Shown piece by piece: positions 16,643 through 24,660 of a stretch of 64,000 nucleotides of DNA. The translations under genes were made by a program, and so were the position numbers. Position 1 is the stretch's first letter. Each line of letters opens with the position of its first letter. The stretch spans positions 19,914-83,913 of the forward strand of contig NZ_FOUU01000010.1 of the NCBI RefSeq assembly GCF_900114975.1, written 5' to 3'. This DNA comes from Thermodesulforhabdus norvegica (GTDB taxonomy: Bacteria; Desulfobacterota; Syntrophobacteria; Syntrophobacterales; Thermodesulforhabdaceae). A model generated the notes under the pieces. It made no database searches and was not told the origin of the DNA. It was given only the letters and a program-made list of their open reading frames with translations.

Positions 16643-17731
16643 TTATTCCTGTTCTTTCTTCCTTTCGGAAATAACGGTGAGCACGGTAAACTTGATCAAT
16701 CTTTTCAGGTCGTAAGCCTGCCAGGTCTCGTTAACCCTGCCTTTTTGCTTCAAATATTCCTGTCCTTTTATATGGCTTTCATGAAGGGCACGGCAAAGGT
16801 CCGTATATCCGGTTATCCCCTGGTCGTATAGCTCACGGGCTTTTTGTTTAAGCCTGTCAAAGCGCCCCTGGCATGGTTTCAGCCCGCAAATCCTGACCCT
16901 GCGTACCCTTGTCCTAACAGGTGAGCCACAAATCAGGCATGGGCGATCTTCAAGCTTTTTTGATATGTACTCAGCTATTTCCTCGTATGGCCTGGTGGGG
17001 GCATAAAACAGAAGTGTATGTCTGTCTGTTTTCCCCAGGATCATTCCATTCTCTATCAGGTCATTAACCAGCCGGCCTCTTTCGTCATACTCAAACCCCG
17101 TTTCTGCGTCTTCGATAAGGCGTTTAACTCTGGTAGCCGTCTTAAGCTGGTCGGATCCGAAGATTGTAAATTCCAGACTTCCCGGGATATGCGGAGGAAA
17201 CGGGGGGAAATGGCAGAAGTAACGCCGGCTTATGGGTTGTTTTCTTTTGAAGAACCATGCGCTAAGGCCCACGGCAAAATCTTCACCGCATTTTTCCAGC
17301 AATTCGGTTTCGGTTTTCTCCAGCAGGTCGGAAACCCATCTGGTAACAAGGTATGTTTGAGGTTCAATCTCCCTGCAGCGCCTCATCACCTCAAAAATTA
17401 TTCCCCACATCGTGTAATCCTGTGATGCTGTAACCGGCAAAAGAGCGTCAAAAGAAAGCCCAACAACCCCTTCACGGGAAAGAACATGAGGAAAGGCAAG
17501 CATATCAATAGACCCACTTTTTTTTGCAGGACTTTCCACCACAAATGGCTTGTAATCTTCTTTCATGGGGCCAAAGAAGGTAATTCTGCACGGGTAATTG
17601 CTTAAAATCACGGCAGCTCTAAGAAACTTCCTTCCCCACGTGCTTCTTCTTCTGTCTGCCAGTTCTGCAACGTTTTCAAGAACAGAGTTAAAGGCCGGGG
17701 CGGTGCTTTCAACGGCTATCACAGCTAACAT
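16643..17731 (-). CDS. Element-borne protein of unknown function with a C-terminal Cys4 motif
   Basis: I do not recognise this protein. It has about 362 residues from the ATG at 17731, which follows AAGGGG by 6 nt; an ATG at 17737 and a TTG at 17779 are alternative starts. The N-terminal two thirds is an unassigned mixed fold. Near residue 290 is CLICGSPVRTRVRRVRICG followed by KPC, a C-x2-C-x12-C-x4-C arrangement like small zinc fingers, then a Lys/Arg-rich helical tail. No signal peptide or membrane segment is seen. It is the only gene on the left arm and is divergent from the alpA-primase operon, the place where satellite-type elements often carry cargo such as defence genes; that is only an inference from position. 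Confidence 0.7.
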   Translation of the reverse strand: MLAVIAVESTAPAFNSVLENVAELADRRRSTWGRKFLRAAVILSNYPCRITFFGPMKEDYKPFVVESPAKKSGSIDMLAFPHVLSREGVVGLSFDALLPVTASQDYTMWGIIFEVMRRCREIEPQTYLVTRWVSDLLEKTETELLEKCGEDFAVGLSAWFFKRKQPISRRYFCHFPPFPPHIPGSLEFTIFGSDQLKTATRVKRLIEDAETGFEYDERGRLVNDLIENGMILGKTDRHTLLFYAPTRPYEEIAEYISKKLEDRPCLICGSPVRTRVRRVRICGLKPCQGRFDRLKQKARELYDQGITGYTDLCRALHESHIKGQEYLKQKGRVNETWQAYDLKRLIKFTVLTVISERKKEQE

Positions 17732-17863
17732 ATCCATCCCCTTCGTATCCGTGTAACAGCCCGGGTAAAAATGTGTCAACCACGGTTGCTCAGTACTTGT
17801 ACCGCCTTTCGTCCTGTTTTACAAGAAAAAAACAACTACGTTTAAAAACATCCAGGAGGGGAT

Positions 17864-18055
17864 ATGATGGAGAGATACATCCGGATCGGTGATTTAAGCG
17901 CCAGATACGGCATACCCAAAAGTACCGTTTATTATCTAATACGGACACAAAAGTTCCCCCGGCCTATCAAGATCGGACAACGACGGGTTGTGTGGAGTGT
18001 CGAAGAGGTCGAAGAGTGGATCAACAGGCGACGCAAAATACAGGCGCAAAAATAG
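17864..18055 (+). CDS. AlpA-like helix-turn-helix regulator / excisionase
   Basis: A 63-residue MerR-like winged-helix protein of the AlpA/Xis family. It reads YIRIGDLSARYGIPKSTVY, then FPRPIKIGQRRVVWSVEEVEEWI, the standard AlpA pattern. The ATG at 17864 follows AGGAGGGG; the next codon is also ATG. Such proteins in P4-like elements activate or assist excision and control the replication operon. It leads an operon with the primase-helicase gene 51 bp downstream. Confidence 0.85.
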   Translation: MMERYIRIGDLSARYGIPKSTVYYLIRTQKFPRPIKIGQRRVVWSVEEVEEWINRRRKIQAQK

Positions 18056-18106
18056 CCCGCCGGATGCGGGCCCGAGCGAGAGGCTTGATATAACGGAGGG
18101 TGCTAT

Positions 18107-20893
18107 ATGAAAACTATCACAGCCGTGGAAAAATTCAAGACTTCCGGTGGTGAAAAATCCCTGGGCAACCTTTCGCACCTTTTAAAACAGACCCTGGAGC
18201 TGCTTTACCAGCCCGGGGAAGTGGTCGAGGTGCGTATCCTAGGTGCACCACGGGCCAGAGTAATCGCGGGCTATTTTAATGACCCCAAGAGGCTTTGCGC
18301 CGCCATAACCCCTTACGACGGAAAGGTAAATATCTATACTGTTCTAAACCCCGTCCACCCGGGGCTTTTAGCGAGGGCCGCAAATCGTTTAATCACAAAC
18401 CCCGACGCTACCACCACCGACAATGACGTGATCCGACGCCGGTGGTTTCTAATCGACATCGACCCTTCTCGCCCCGCAGGGGTATCGGCAACCGATGAGG
18501 AAAAGAAAAGCGCTAAGCAGCGGATGGTGGAAGTCTCCAGGTGGCTTGGTGAGCTGGGATGGCCTGCACCTGTTGTTGCCGATAGCGGAAATGGATTTTA
18601 TCTGCTTTATCGTGTAGACCTTCCAAACGACGCCGAGAGCAAAGAACTAATCTCAAATTGCCTGAGAGCGCTTTCCCTGAAATTTGGCGATGAGAAAGTG
18701 GCCATTGACACCAGCGTTTTCAACGCGGCACGGTTGGTTCGCCTAATCGGTACAGTTAACGTCAAAGGCGACAACATCCCGGAGAGACCGCACAGGCGCA
18801 GTTGTTTTCTTACTGTTCCGGAAAGAATAGACATCACACCTCTGGAAAAACTACAGGAGCTGGCCGCCCTCGTGCCCCGTCCCCAGACTGAACCACGTCT
18901 GACTGTTCAAATGGGCGGGATGTTCGACCTACAGGACTTCATTACCCGCCACGGTCTGAGGGTGAGTAAAACGAAGGCGTGGCAGGACGGGACGCTATAT
19001 GAACTCGAAACTTGTCCTTTTAATCCTGAACACAAACGCACAGCTAGAATTATCGAATTTCAAAACGGCGCCCTGGCCTTCGGTTGTTTTCATAACTCGT
19101 GTTCCGGAAATGACTGGCAAGCACTTCGCCGGTTACTGGAGCCGGGTAGTAAAGAGGTAATTTCGCCACGCTCGCGGCACACGAACCGTTCGTCGAAAGA
19201 AAATTCATCCAGGCCTGAGGGCGAAAGCAAAACGAAGCCCAGTCAAGCCGATGTGTTGGTGCACCTGGGTTTGAAAGCTACCCTGTTCCACGATGAAGAA
19301 CACGAGCCGTTTGCGGCTTTCCCCGTTGGTGACCACCAAGAAATCTGGCCGATACGAAGTAGGCGGTTCAAACGATGGCTTACGGGGCAATTTTTTGAAA
19401 TAACCGGGAAAGCGCCAAACACCGACTCAATAAATCAAGCGCTCAACGTGCTTGAAGCCAACGCCGTTTTCGGGGGACTAAAGTACAAGCTTCACCTAAG
19501 AACTGCAGAACACAAGGGAGCTTTCTGGTACGACCTGGGTGATTCTGAATGGCGAGTAGTAAGGATCACAACAGAAGGGTGGGAAGTTGTGAAAAGGCCT
19601 CCCATCCTCTTCCGGCGCTACCAGAATACGGGCGAGCAGGTAATGCCGGAGCGGGGCGGAGACCTACGGGAATTACTGGACATGGTAAACGTCCGCACTG
19701 AAAACGAACAAATCCTGCTGCTTGTGTATGTGGTTGCTGCCATAGTGCCCGAGATCCCTAAACCGATTTTGGATGTTTACGGGGAAAAAGGGGCCGGAAA
19801 AACAACTTTACTAAAGATACTGAGGGCGCTTATCGATCCCGCAATTGAGCCTCTATTGGTTATCCGTAGCGATGAACGGGAGTTAGCAATTCAGCTTGCG
19901 CATAACTACGCACCTTTTTTCGACAACATATCGGGGGTGACAGGGACGCAAGGTGATATGCTCTGCAGGGCGGCAACGGGAGCGGGGCTCACGGTGCGAG
20001 CACTATACACGGACGACGAGGAGCGGATCTTTCGCTTTAAGAGAGCGGTTGGTGTGAACGGCATCCATCTTCTTGCGGGCGGTACTGATCTGCAAGATCG
20101 TTTCCTGACCATTGAACTGGAGCGCATCGAAAACACAAAACGGCGGCAGGAACAGGATCTCTTGCGGCATTTTGAAGAAATCCGACCACGCCTGTTCGGG
20201 AGCATGCTGGATGCCCTAAGTGCCGCTATGCGAATAAAGCCAACGCTGAGTTTTGGCGAACTGCCCCGCATGGCCGATTTCGCAGCCTGGGGCGCTGCTG
20301 TTGCAGAAGCGTTGGACGTTGGGGCAGAAACTTTTCTGCGGGCATACTGGCAGAACATCGGAGCGGTTTCGGAGCGAATTTTGTTATCGCATCCTGTAGC
20401 GGCGGCAATAATCGCTCTGCTTGAAGAAACCCCAGAATGGGAAGGAACGCCCGCGGAGCTTCTCGAATGCCTGGAAAAGATGGCCGAAAAAGAAAAGATC
20501 AACACACGTAGCAAGGCCTGGCCGAAAAGCGCAAATTCTTTAAGTAGAAGATTGAAAGAAATAACATCAAACTTATCTGATAGTGGAATAATCCTTGAAA
20601 CCGGACGCGACAGCTCGGCTCATCGTCGCCGCTATGTCCGCCTCCAAAGAGTAGCTAAAATATCGTCCGAATCGTCCGCATCGGTCAATAGCTTGAAAAA
20701 TCTAGCATTTTCGTCGGACGATACCCTGGACGATACGAAATGCTTACCGTCCGAAATCGTCCGAAAACCGTCCGAAGAAAAAGCCAGGCGTGATGCGGAC
20801 TTGGACGATCTGGACGGTTCGGACGATATTTTCCCCCTACCCTTGGGGAAGGAGAACTCCACGGACGATGAAATTGTTTACGGAGAGGTTTGA
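18107..20893 (+). CDS. Element primase-helicase (AEP-type primase plus P-loop ATPase)
   Basis: A 928-residue replication protein. The N-terminal half resembles an archaeo-eukaryotic-type primase: WFLIDIDPSRP with the metal-binding pair Asp117/Asp119, SGNGFYLLYRVD, and NAARLVRLIGTVNVKG. A Cys/His stretch (CPFNPEHK, FGCFHNSCSGNDW) near 300-350 could bind zinc. The C-terminal half has Walker A YGEKGAGKTT near residue 560 and YAPFFDNIS, as in superfamily-3-like helicases. The last ~70 residues are low-complexity, Ser/Asp/Lys-rich, and coincide with the iteron-like DNA repeats at 20663-20869. It probably initiates element replication. Coupled to the next gene (2 bp gap). Confidence 0.88.
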   Translation: MKTITAVEKFKTSGGEKSLGNLSHLLKQTLELLYQPGEVVEVRILGAPRARVIAGYFNDPKRLCAAITPYDGKVNIYTVLNPVHPGLLARAANRLITNPDATTTDNDVIRRRWFLIDIDPSRPAGVSATDEEKKSAKQRMVEVSRWLGELGWPAPVVADSGNGFYLLYRVDLPNDAESKELISNCLRALSLKFGDEKVAIDTSVFNAARLVRLIGTVNVKGDNIPERPHRRSCFLTVPERIDITPLEKLQELAALVPRPQTEPRLTVQMGGMFDLQDFITRHGLRVSKTKAWQDGTLYELETCPFNPEHKRTARIIEFQNGALAFGCFHNSCSGNDWQALRRLLEPGSKEVISPRSRHTNRSSKENSSRPEGESKTKPSQADVLVHLGLKATLFHDEEHEPFAAFPVGDHQEIWPIRSRRFKRWLTGQFFEITGKAPNTDSINQALNVLEANAVFGGLKYKLHLRTAEHKGAFWYDLGDSEWRVVRITTEGWEVVKRPPILFRRYQNTGEQVMPERGGDLRELLDMVNVRTENEQILLLVYVVAAIVPEIPKPILDVYGEKGAGKTTLLKILRALIDPAIEPLLVIRSDERELAIQLAHNYAPFFDNISGVTGTQGDMLCRAATGAGLTVRALYTDDEERIFRFKRAVGVNGIHLLAGGTDLQDRFLTIELERIENTKRRQEQDLLRHFEEIRPRLFGSMLDALSAAMRIKPTLSFGELPRMADFAAWGAAVAEALDVGAETFLRAYWQNIGAVSERILLSHPVAAAIIALLEETPEWEGTPAELLECLEKMAEKEKINTRSKAWPKSANSLSRRLKEITSNLSDSGIILETGRDSSAHRRRYVRLQRVAKISSESSASVNSLKNLAFSSDDTLDDTKCLPSEIVRKPSEEKARRDADLDDLDGSDDIFPLPLGKENSTDDEIVYGEV
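20663..20869. repeat. Iteron-like cluster of (A)TCGTCCG / CGGACGA(T) repeats; candidate element origin
   Basis: About a dozen copies of one short motif lie in 207 bp at the 3' end of the primase gene. Forward [TC]CGTCCG-type copies are at 20663, 20672, 20747, 20757 and 20768. Inverse [TC]GGACGA-type copies are at 20715, 20727, 20802, 20811 (GGACGG), 20820 and 20862, plus CGGAC at 20796. Satellite and plasmid initiators often bind iterons next to or within their own gene. The repeats are seen; the origin function is inferred. Confidence 0.55.
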
Positions 20894-20895
20894 AG

Positions 20896-21414
20896 ATGCG
20901 GGATTTGCTCAGGGGGTTGATGGAAGAAGGACTAAAGGTGTGGCTGGACGGGGAGAGGCTGAAGTATTCCGCCCCAAAAACTATCGCCAACGAGGCCGTT
21001 GACTTCCTGCGTAAGCACAAGGCGGAAGTAATCGCCTACCTTCTAGATGGTAAGGCTGATGATTACGAGCCTGCCCCGGACCTTCCCGCCGGGGCTGAAA
21101 GCGCACCTGCTGTCCCGGGCCCGCAGAAAAGCTCTGCCCCGGCAGGTACTTCCACAGTAGTACGCAAGCAAGAAGAGGAGGAACCTATCGTAAATGCACG
21201 CTTTATCCCCCCTACCTGCCGCGGGTGCCGGCATATCAAACGCCTCAAGAGGTGGGATTACACCGCGGCGTATTGCGGGGCGCACAAGATCCGATTTACG
21301 ATCCTCACAAAGCCCGAATCGCTGGCCAGCTGCCCCTTGTGGAACGTGGCCATGCACAAGAAGAACGGATCCATCGGGGAAAGACAACTGGCAACCAACT
21401 TTCCTGCTCGTTAA
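20896..21414 (+). CDS. Small element protein with TubC_N-like docking domain and Cys-rich C-terminus
   Basis: A 172-residue protein. I use the ATG at 20896, 7 nt after GAGAGG and 2 nt after the primase stop; a TTG at 20890 would overlap. Residues about 3-50 (LLRGLMEEGLKVWLDGERL, then APKTIANEAVDFLRKHKAEV) resemble the TubC_N docking domain known from NRPS/PKS N-termini and also found in phage and element proteins. A Pro/Ala-rich linker follows (about 55-95). The C-terminus has CRGC, YCG and SCPLW, a possible zinc site. It may mediate protein-protein contact with the replication machinery; function is not known. Confidence 0.75.
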   Translation: MRDLLRGLMEEGLKVWLDGERLKYSAPKTIANEAVDFLRKHKAEVIAYLLDGKADDYEPAPDLPAGAESAPAVPGPQKSSAPAGTSTVVRKQEEEEPIVNARFIPPTCRGCRHIKRLKRWDYTAAYCGAHKIRFTILTKPESLASCPLWNVAMHKKNGSIGERQLATNFPAR

Positions 21415-21485
21415 GTGCTCGAAAACTGCGCCGAACCGGGCCGTAAAAGCACCGCCCCCTGCGAGAAGGACCCCCGGAGGCGGGG

Positions 21486-22676
21486 TCAAGCATCTGCGGT
21501 TGTCGTTCTGATACTGTCCAAGTAATCAGCCCATTCCTGCATCATTAGCTTGCGCTGTTCCAGAAACCGTGTTCGATTGTAAGCGGTCCCCAGCCTATCG
21601 GGCACTTTATGGGCCAGTTGGTGTTCGATTACGTCAGGAGGAAAACCAAGCCTTTCATGCAGGAGTGTCCTTGCCGCCGCACGGAAACCGTGAGAGGTGA
21701 TTTCCGTCCTGGTGTCTATACCCAGCGCTTTAAGGGCTGCATTTGTTGCCATATCGGATATGGGACGCCGGGGCGTTTTGTACGACGCGAACACAAAAGG
21801 GCTATCCGGTCGCGTTAACGGTTCAAGCTTTTTTAAAATAGCGACCACCTGCCGGCTTAAGGGGACGATGTGTTGTGTTCTCGTTTTGGACACCGTAAAC
21901 CGCCATTCCAGGGCATCAAAATCTATGTCGTCCCACTTCATGGTTCTAACTTCTCCAGGACGCTGGAAGGTGTACGCCAGCACCTTAAGAGCGCTTCCAA
22001 CAACGGGGTTAGGATAGGCCCAGATTAGCCTGAGGATTCGGGCAAGGTCTTCCGGGGTTGTCGGGGCGGGGCGGTGATTGTAACGCAATGGCGGCAGTAT
22101 CCCCTTTAGCGGATAACATGGATCGAAATTCAGTTTACCGTTCGCAATTGCATAACGACAAATCTGGCTGATGGTTTGAAGAACTTTATGGGCCGTTTCA
22201 TTCTTACCTTCTGCCTGTATTTTTTTAACACAGGACAGAACTTCTTCGGGCGTGATGTCCCCTATGTATTTACCGCCAAAACAGGGATAGATATGATTTT
22301 CCAGATGCCCCCTGATCTTCTGAGCATGTTTTGCGCTCCAGGATACCCTCCTGATCTGATACCATTCTTCCGCAACCGCCGTGAACGTGGATGTGTTCCG
22401 GTTTTTCTCCGTCCTGCGCGCTTCCGATGGATCAATCCCGTTTTTGACCATCTTGCGGCATTCCAGGGCCTGCTTTCTGGCTTCTTCGAGGCTGACTTCG
22501 GGGTATTTCCCCAGCGATAGCGTCTTTCTTTTACCATCGTACCGGTAATCTATACGCCACAACCTGGAACCGTTAGGCATTACAAGGCAGTAGAGCCCAA
22601 GACCGCTACCGTCGTGGATTTTATAAGGTCTGTCCTTCGGTTTTGCATTTCTCAGGTGAGTATCTTTAATAATCAT
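21486..22676 (-). CDS. int: Tyrosine recombinase / integrase (P4 type)
   Basis: A 396-residue site-specific recombinase. The N-terminal DUF4102-type arm-binding domain (about 1-90: NAKPKDRPYKIHDGSGLGLY, KTLSLGKYPEVSLEEAR) is followed by a SAM-like core-binding domain and the catalytic domain. Catalytic residues are visible: Arg in FQRPGEVR, His-x-x-Arg in SHGFRAAARTLL, His in HQLAHKV and the Tyr nucleophile in TAYNRTR. It lies at the tRNA-proximal end, transcribed away from the tRNA, 202 bp from the attachment repeat. It should integrate at and, with the AlpA-like protein, excise from the tRNA-Leu 3' end. Confidence 0.95.
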   Translation of the reverse strand: MIIKDTHLRNAKPKDRPYKIHDGSGLGLYCLVMPNGSRLWRIDYRYDGKRKTLSLGKYPEVSLEEARKQALECRKMVKNGIDPSEARRTEKNRNTSTFTAVAEEWYQIRRVSWSAKHAQKIRGHLENHIYPCFGGKYIGDITPEEVLSCVKKIQAEGKNETAHKVLQTISQICRYAIANGKLNFDPCYPLKGILPPLRYNHRPAPTTPEDLARILRLIWAYPNPVVGSALKVLAYTFQRPGEVRTMKWDDIDFDALEWRFTVSKTRTQHIVPLSRQVVAILKKLEPLTRPDSPFVFASYKTPRRPISDMATNAALKALGIDTRTEITSHGFRAAARTLLHERLGFPPDVIEHQLAHKVPDRLGTAYNRTRFLEQRKLMMQEWADYLDSIRTTTADA

Positions 22677-22693
22677 GGCAACTTACCCGGTTA

Positions 22694-22765
22694 TGACGGT
22701 AACAAACCACAGCCGGTCAGCTACCGGCCAGCTCCTACCGACTTCTACCGTCAATTCTACCGTCA
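22694..22765. repeat. TACCGTCA copies, candidate integrase arm sites (integrase end)
   Basis: TACCGTCA at 22746-22753 and 22758-22765 (12 bp apart), an inverted copy TGACGGTA at 22694-22701 and a degenerate TACCGACT at 22736. A separate GCCGGT/ACCGGC inverted repeat lies at 22712-22728. All lie between the integrase start and the attachment repeat, mirroring the triplet at the other end. Confidence 0.6.
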
Positions 22766-22878
22766 GAATAGTTGTATATCAGTAAATCTCATTAGACAAT
22801 ATTAGACTTGAAATATGGCCTAAACCGTTGATTTTGTTTACTTTATTGGAAGATGCTGGATTTTACTAAACCAACGGG

Positions 22879-22899
22879 TGGTGCCTGGGGCGGGAATCG
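22879..22899. repeat. tRNA-side attachment repeat
   Basis: The 21-bp repeat shared with 16524-16544, here forming the 3' end of the intact tRNA-Leu gene from the CCA into the T-loop. Integration keeps the tRNA functional because the element supplies an identical sequence. Confidence 0.85.
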
Positions 22900-22967
22900 A
22901 ACCCGCACGGGGACAAAGCCCCATGGGATTTTAAGTCCCATGCGTCTGCCTATTCCGCCACCCAGGC
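22879..22967 (-). tRNA. tRNA-Leu (anticodon UAA)
   Basis: An 89-nt class II tRNA. Acceptor GCCTGGG pairs with CCCAGGC, followed by discriminator A and an encoded CCA. The anticodon arm TGGGA-CTTAAAA-TCCCA gives UAA. A long variable arm (GGGGCTTTGTCCCC) and a T arm with GTTCGATTC follow. The 3' end is the attachment site of the integrative element. Confidence 0.97.
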
Positions 22968-23086
22968 GGCATTGTTTTTTTAATACCTATCACAATGGAA
23001 CGCCGAAACTCAAGCTTCAAAAAAACTTTTGCCGATGTTAAAGTTTTTACGCCTGGTGCTATTTTTTAGCGAGGTTAAAGGATTTC

Positions 23087-24055
23087 ATGAGAAAACCTTA
23101 CCGGGAATACAAACAATTTTTGACCGAGAAATTCGGATGCAGAGTTCATAAGATTTCTCTGGATGCCGGCCTGACCTGTCCCAACAGGGACGGTACAGCT
23201 GGAACAGGGGGGTGCATTTATTGCAACGCCAGAGGGTCGGGCACGGGAGCTCACGAACGGGCACTATCAATAAGAGAGCAGATAGACAACTCAATGGAAT
23301 ACCTCCGGAAGAGATTTAAGGCCGAAAAATTTCTGGCCTATTTCCAATCCTTTTCCAATACCTATGCTCCTTTGCCCAGGTTGAAATCTCTTTACGAAGA
23401 AGCCCTGAGCGTTAAGGACGTCGTGGGAATCACCATCGGGACACGACCTGACTGCGTAAACGAAGAAATCCTGGACTATTTGGCTTTCCTGCAAAAAAGA
23501 ACCTATCTATGTCTCGAATACGGCCTTCAGTCTGCCCACGATAGGACTCTCAAAATAATAAACAGAGGCCACGATGTTGCAACCTTCGTAAAGGCTGTGG
23601 ACGCAACACGGCGACTGAACATACCCGTATGTGTTCATGTTATACTCGGTCTCCCCGGTGAAACCGAAGAAGACATGCTGGAGACGGCGAAGTTTTTGGC
23701 GGGTCTGGACATTCAGGCCATCAAGATTCATGTGCTCTACGTGATCAAAGATACCGTCCTTGAACAGATGTACCTCAAGGGACAGTATAAATGCCTCGAA
23801 CGCGAAGATTACGTTCGCATAGCGGCGAGATTCCTGGCATGCCTTCCGCCCCATGTGGTTATCCAGAGAGTAACCGGGGATCCCCATAGAAACGAACTGG
23901 TTGCACCTTCGTGGACCCTGGAGAAACAGAAAAACATTGCAATGCTTGTGGATTACATGGAGACGAACAATCTTAAACAGGGCTCATGGTTTAAAAAATC
24001 TTTCGCATCCATAAGTCAGGCGCTTACCGGGGTCAGCAGGAACAGTAAATCCTGA
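23087..24055 (+). CDS. Radical SAM protein, TIGR01212/YhcC family
   Basis: A 322-residue radical SAM protein. The [4Fe-4S] motif is CPNRDGTAGTGGCIYC, the extended spacing typical of the YhcC/TIGR01212 family, and TIGTRPDCVNEEILDYL and HVILGLPGETEEDM follow. Family members have been linked to tRNA or Elp3-like chemistry, but the reaction is not settled. It starts at ATG 23087 behind an AGGTTAAAGGA leader, and its 3' end overlaps the convergent HAD gene by 40 bp. It is the only plus-strand gene between the tRNA-Leu and the window end. Confidence 0.9.
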   Translation: MRKPYREYKQFLTEKFGCRVHKISLDAGLTCPNRDGTAGTGGCIYCNARGSGTGAHERALSIREQIDNSMEYLRKRFKAEKFLAYFQSFSNTYAPLPRLKSLYEEALSVKDVVGITIGTRPDCVNEEILDYLAFLQKRTYLCLEYGLQSAHDRTLKIINRGHDVATFVKAVDATRRLNIPVCVHVILGLPGETEEDMLETAKFLAGLDIQAIKIHVLYVIKDTVLEQMYLKGQYKCLEREDYVRIAARFLACLPPHVVIQRVTGDPHRNELVAPSWTLEKQKNIAMLVDYMETNNLKQGSWFKKSFASISQALTGVSRNSKS

Positions 24056-24660
24056 AATCCCCCCACATGAACATCAGCGTCCAAGTCGGGATTTTTAAAA
24101 GATACGAAGAGTACCCCGGCCTTTCTTGCACATTCCTGATCAACGGCGGAGTCTCCAACATAGATAACGGCATCAGCAGGCACCTTAAAGTACGACAGGA
24201 TCCTTTCGAGCATTTCAGGATGTGGCTTGGGATTCTTCACGTCGGCCGCACAGATTATGTAGTCAAAAAAACAGTCTATTCCAAAATGAGCAAGTACTCC
24301 ACGAGTTGAAGCCGTTCTATTCGTGGCAACCGCAAGTCCGTATCGGTAAGTCTTCAAAGCTTTCAGGCAGGCTTTCGCTCCATCGTGCAGATCCATATAA
24401 GGAAAGAAAAGCGAAAAATCGACCCGACGGGCATATTCCAGAGCCTGACCGGCTTTATCAGGATCTTTAATGAGGTAGAATATAGATTCTTTGACGGAGT
24501 GAGTGTGTACGTATTCAACCTGTTCGGGCGAAACGGGAGGGTACCCAAATCTTTCAAGTATATAGTTGTAGTACCGAATGTTCGCCTCACGGGAGTCGAA
24601 CAGAACTCCATCGCAATCAAAAACGACCACTTTAACAGATGAAAAGACCCCGCCTCTCAT
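24016..24660 (-). CDS. HAD-family hydrolase (phosphoglycolate phosphatase-like)
   Basis: A 214-residue haloacid dehalogenase-type phosphatase. Motif I is VFDCDGVLFDS with the Asp nucleophile and general acid, motif II VATN, motif III a Lys near KNPKPHPE, and motif IV YVGDSAVDQECARKAG. The helical cap lies between motifs I and II, as in the Gph/PGMB group. Its start overlaps the stop of the CheD-HDOD gene in ATGA, so the two are translationally coupled. The substrate is not deducible. Confidence 0.9.
   Translation of the reverse strand: MRGGVFSSVKVVVFDCDGVLFDSREANIRYYNYILERFGYPPVSPEQVEYVHTHSVKESIFYLIKDPDKAGQALEYARRVDFSLFFPYMDLHDGAKACLKALKTYRYGLAVATNRTASTRGVLAHFGIDCFFDYIICAADVKNPKPHPEMLERILSYFKVPADAVIYVGDSAVDQECARKAGVLFVSFKNPDLDADVHVGGFQDLLFLLTPVSA

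Larger units (their letters stand above)
16524..22899. mobile_element. 6.36-kb integrative element in tRNA-Leu(UAA)
   Basis: A 21-bp direct repeat equal to the 3' end of tRNA-Leu bounds the region (16524-16544 and 22879-22899). Inside are a P4-type integrase next to the intact tRNA, an AlpA-like regulator, a primase-helicase, a small TubC_N-like protein and a gene of unknown function. TACCGTCA repeats occur near both ends. No capsid, terminase, relaxase or conjugation genes are present, so it is either a phage-satellite-like island or a self-replicating integrative element that relies on a helper for transfer. No gene appears broken, so it may still be active. Confidence 0.88.

Noticed and set aside
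21469..21487. GACCCC/GGGGTC hairpin as a terminator between the TubC_N-like gene and int
   Set aside because: The 6-bp stem has no T tract on either strand and overlaps the integrase stop.
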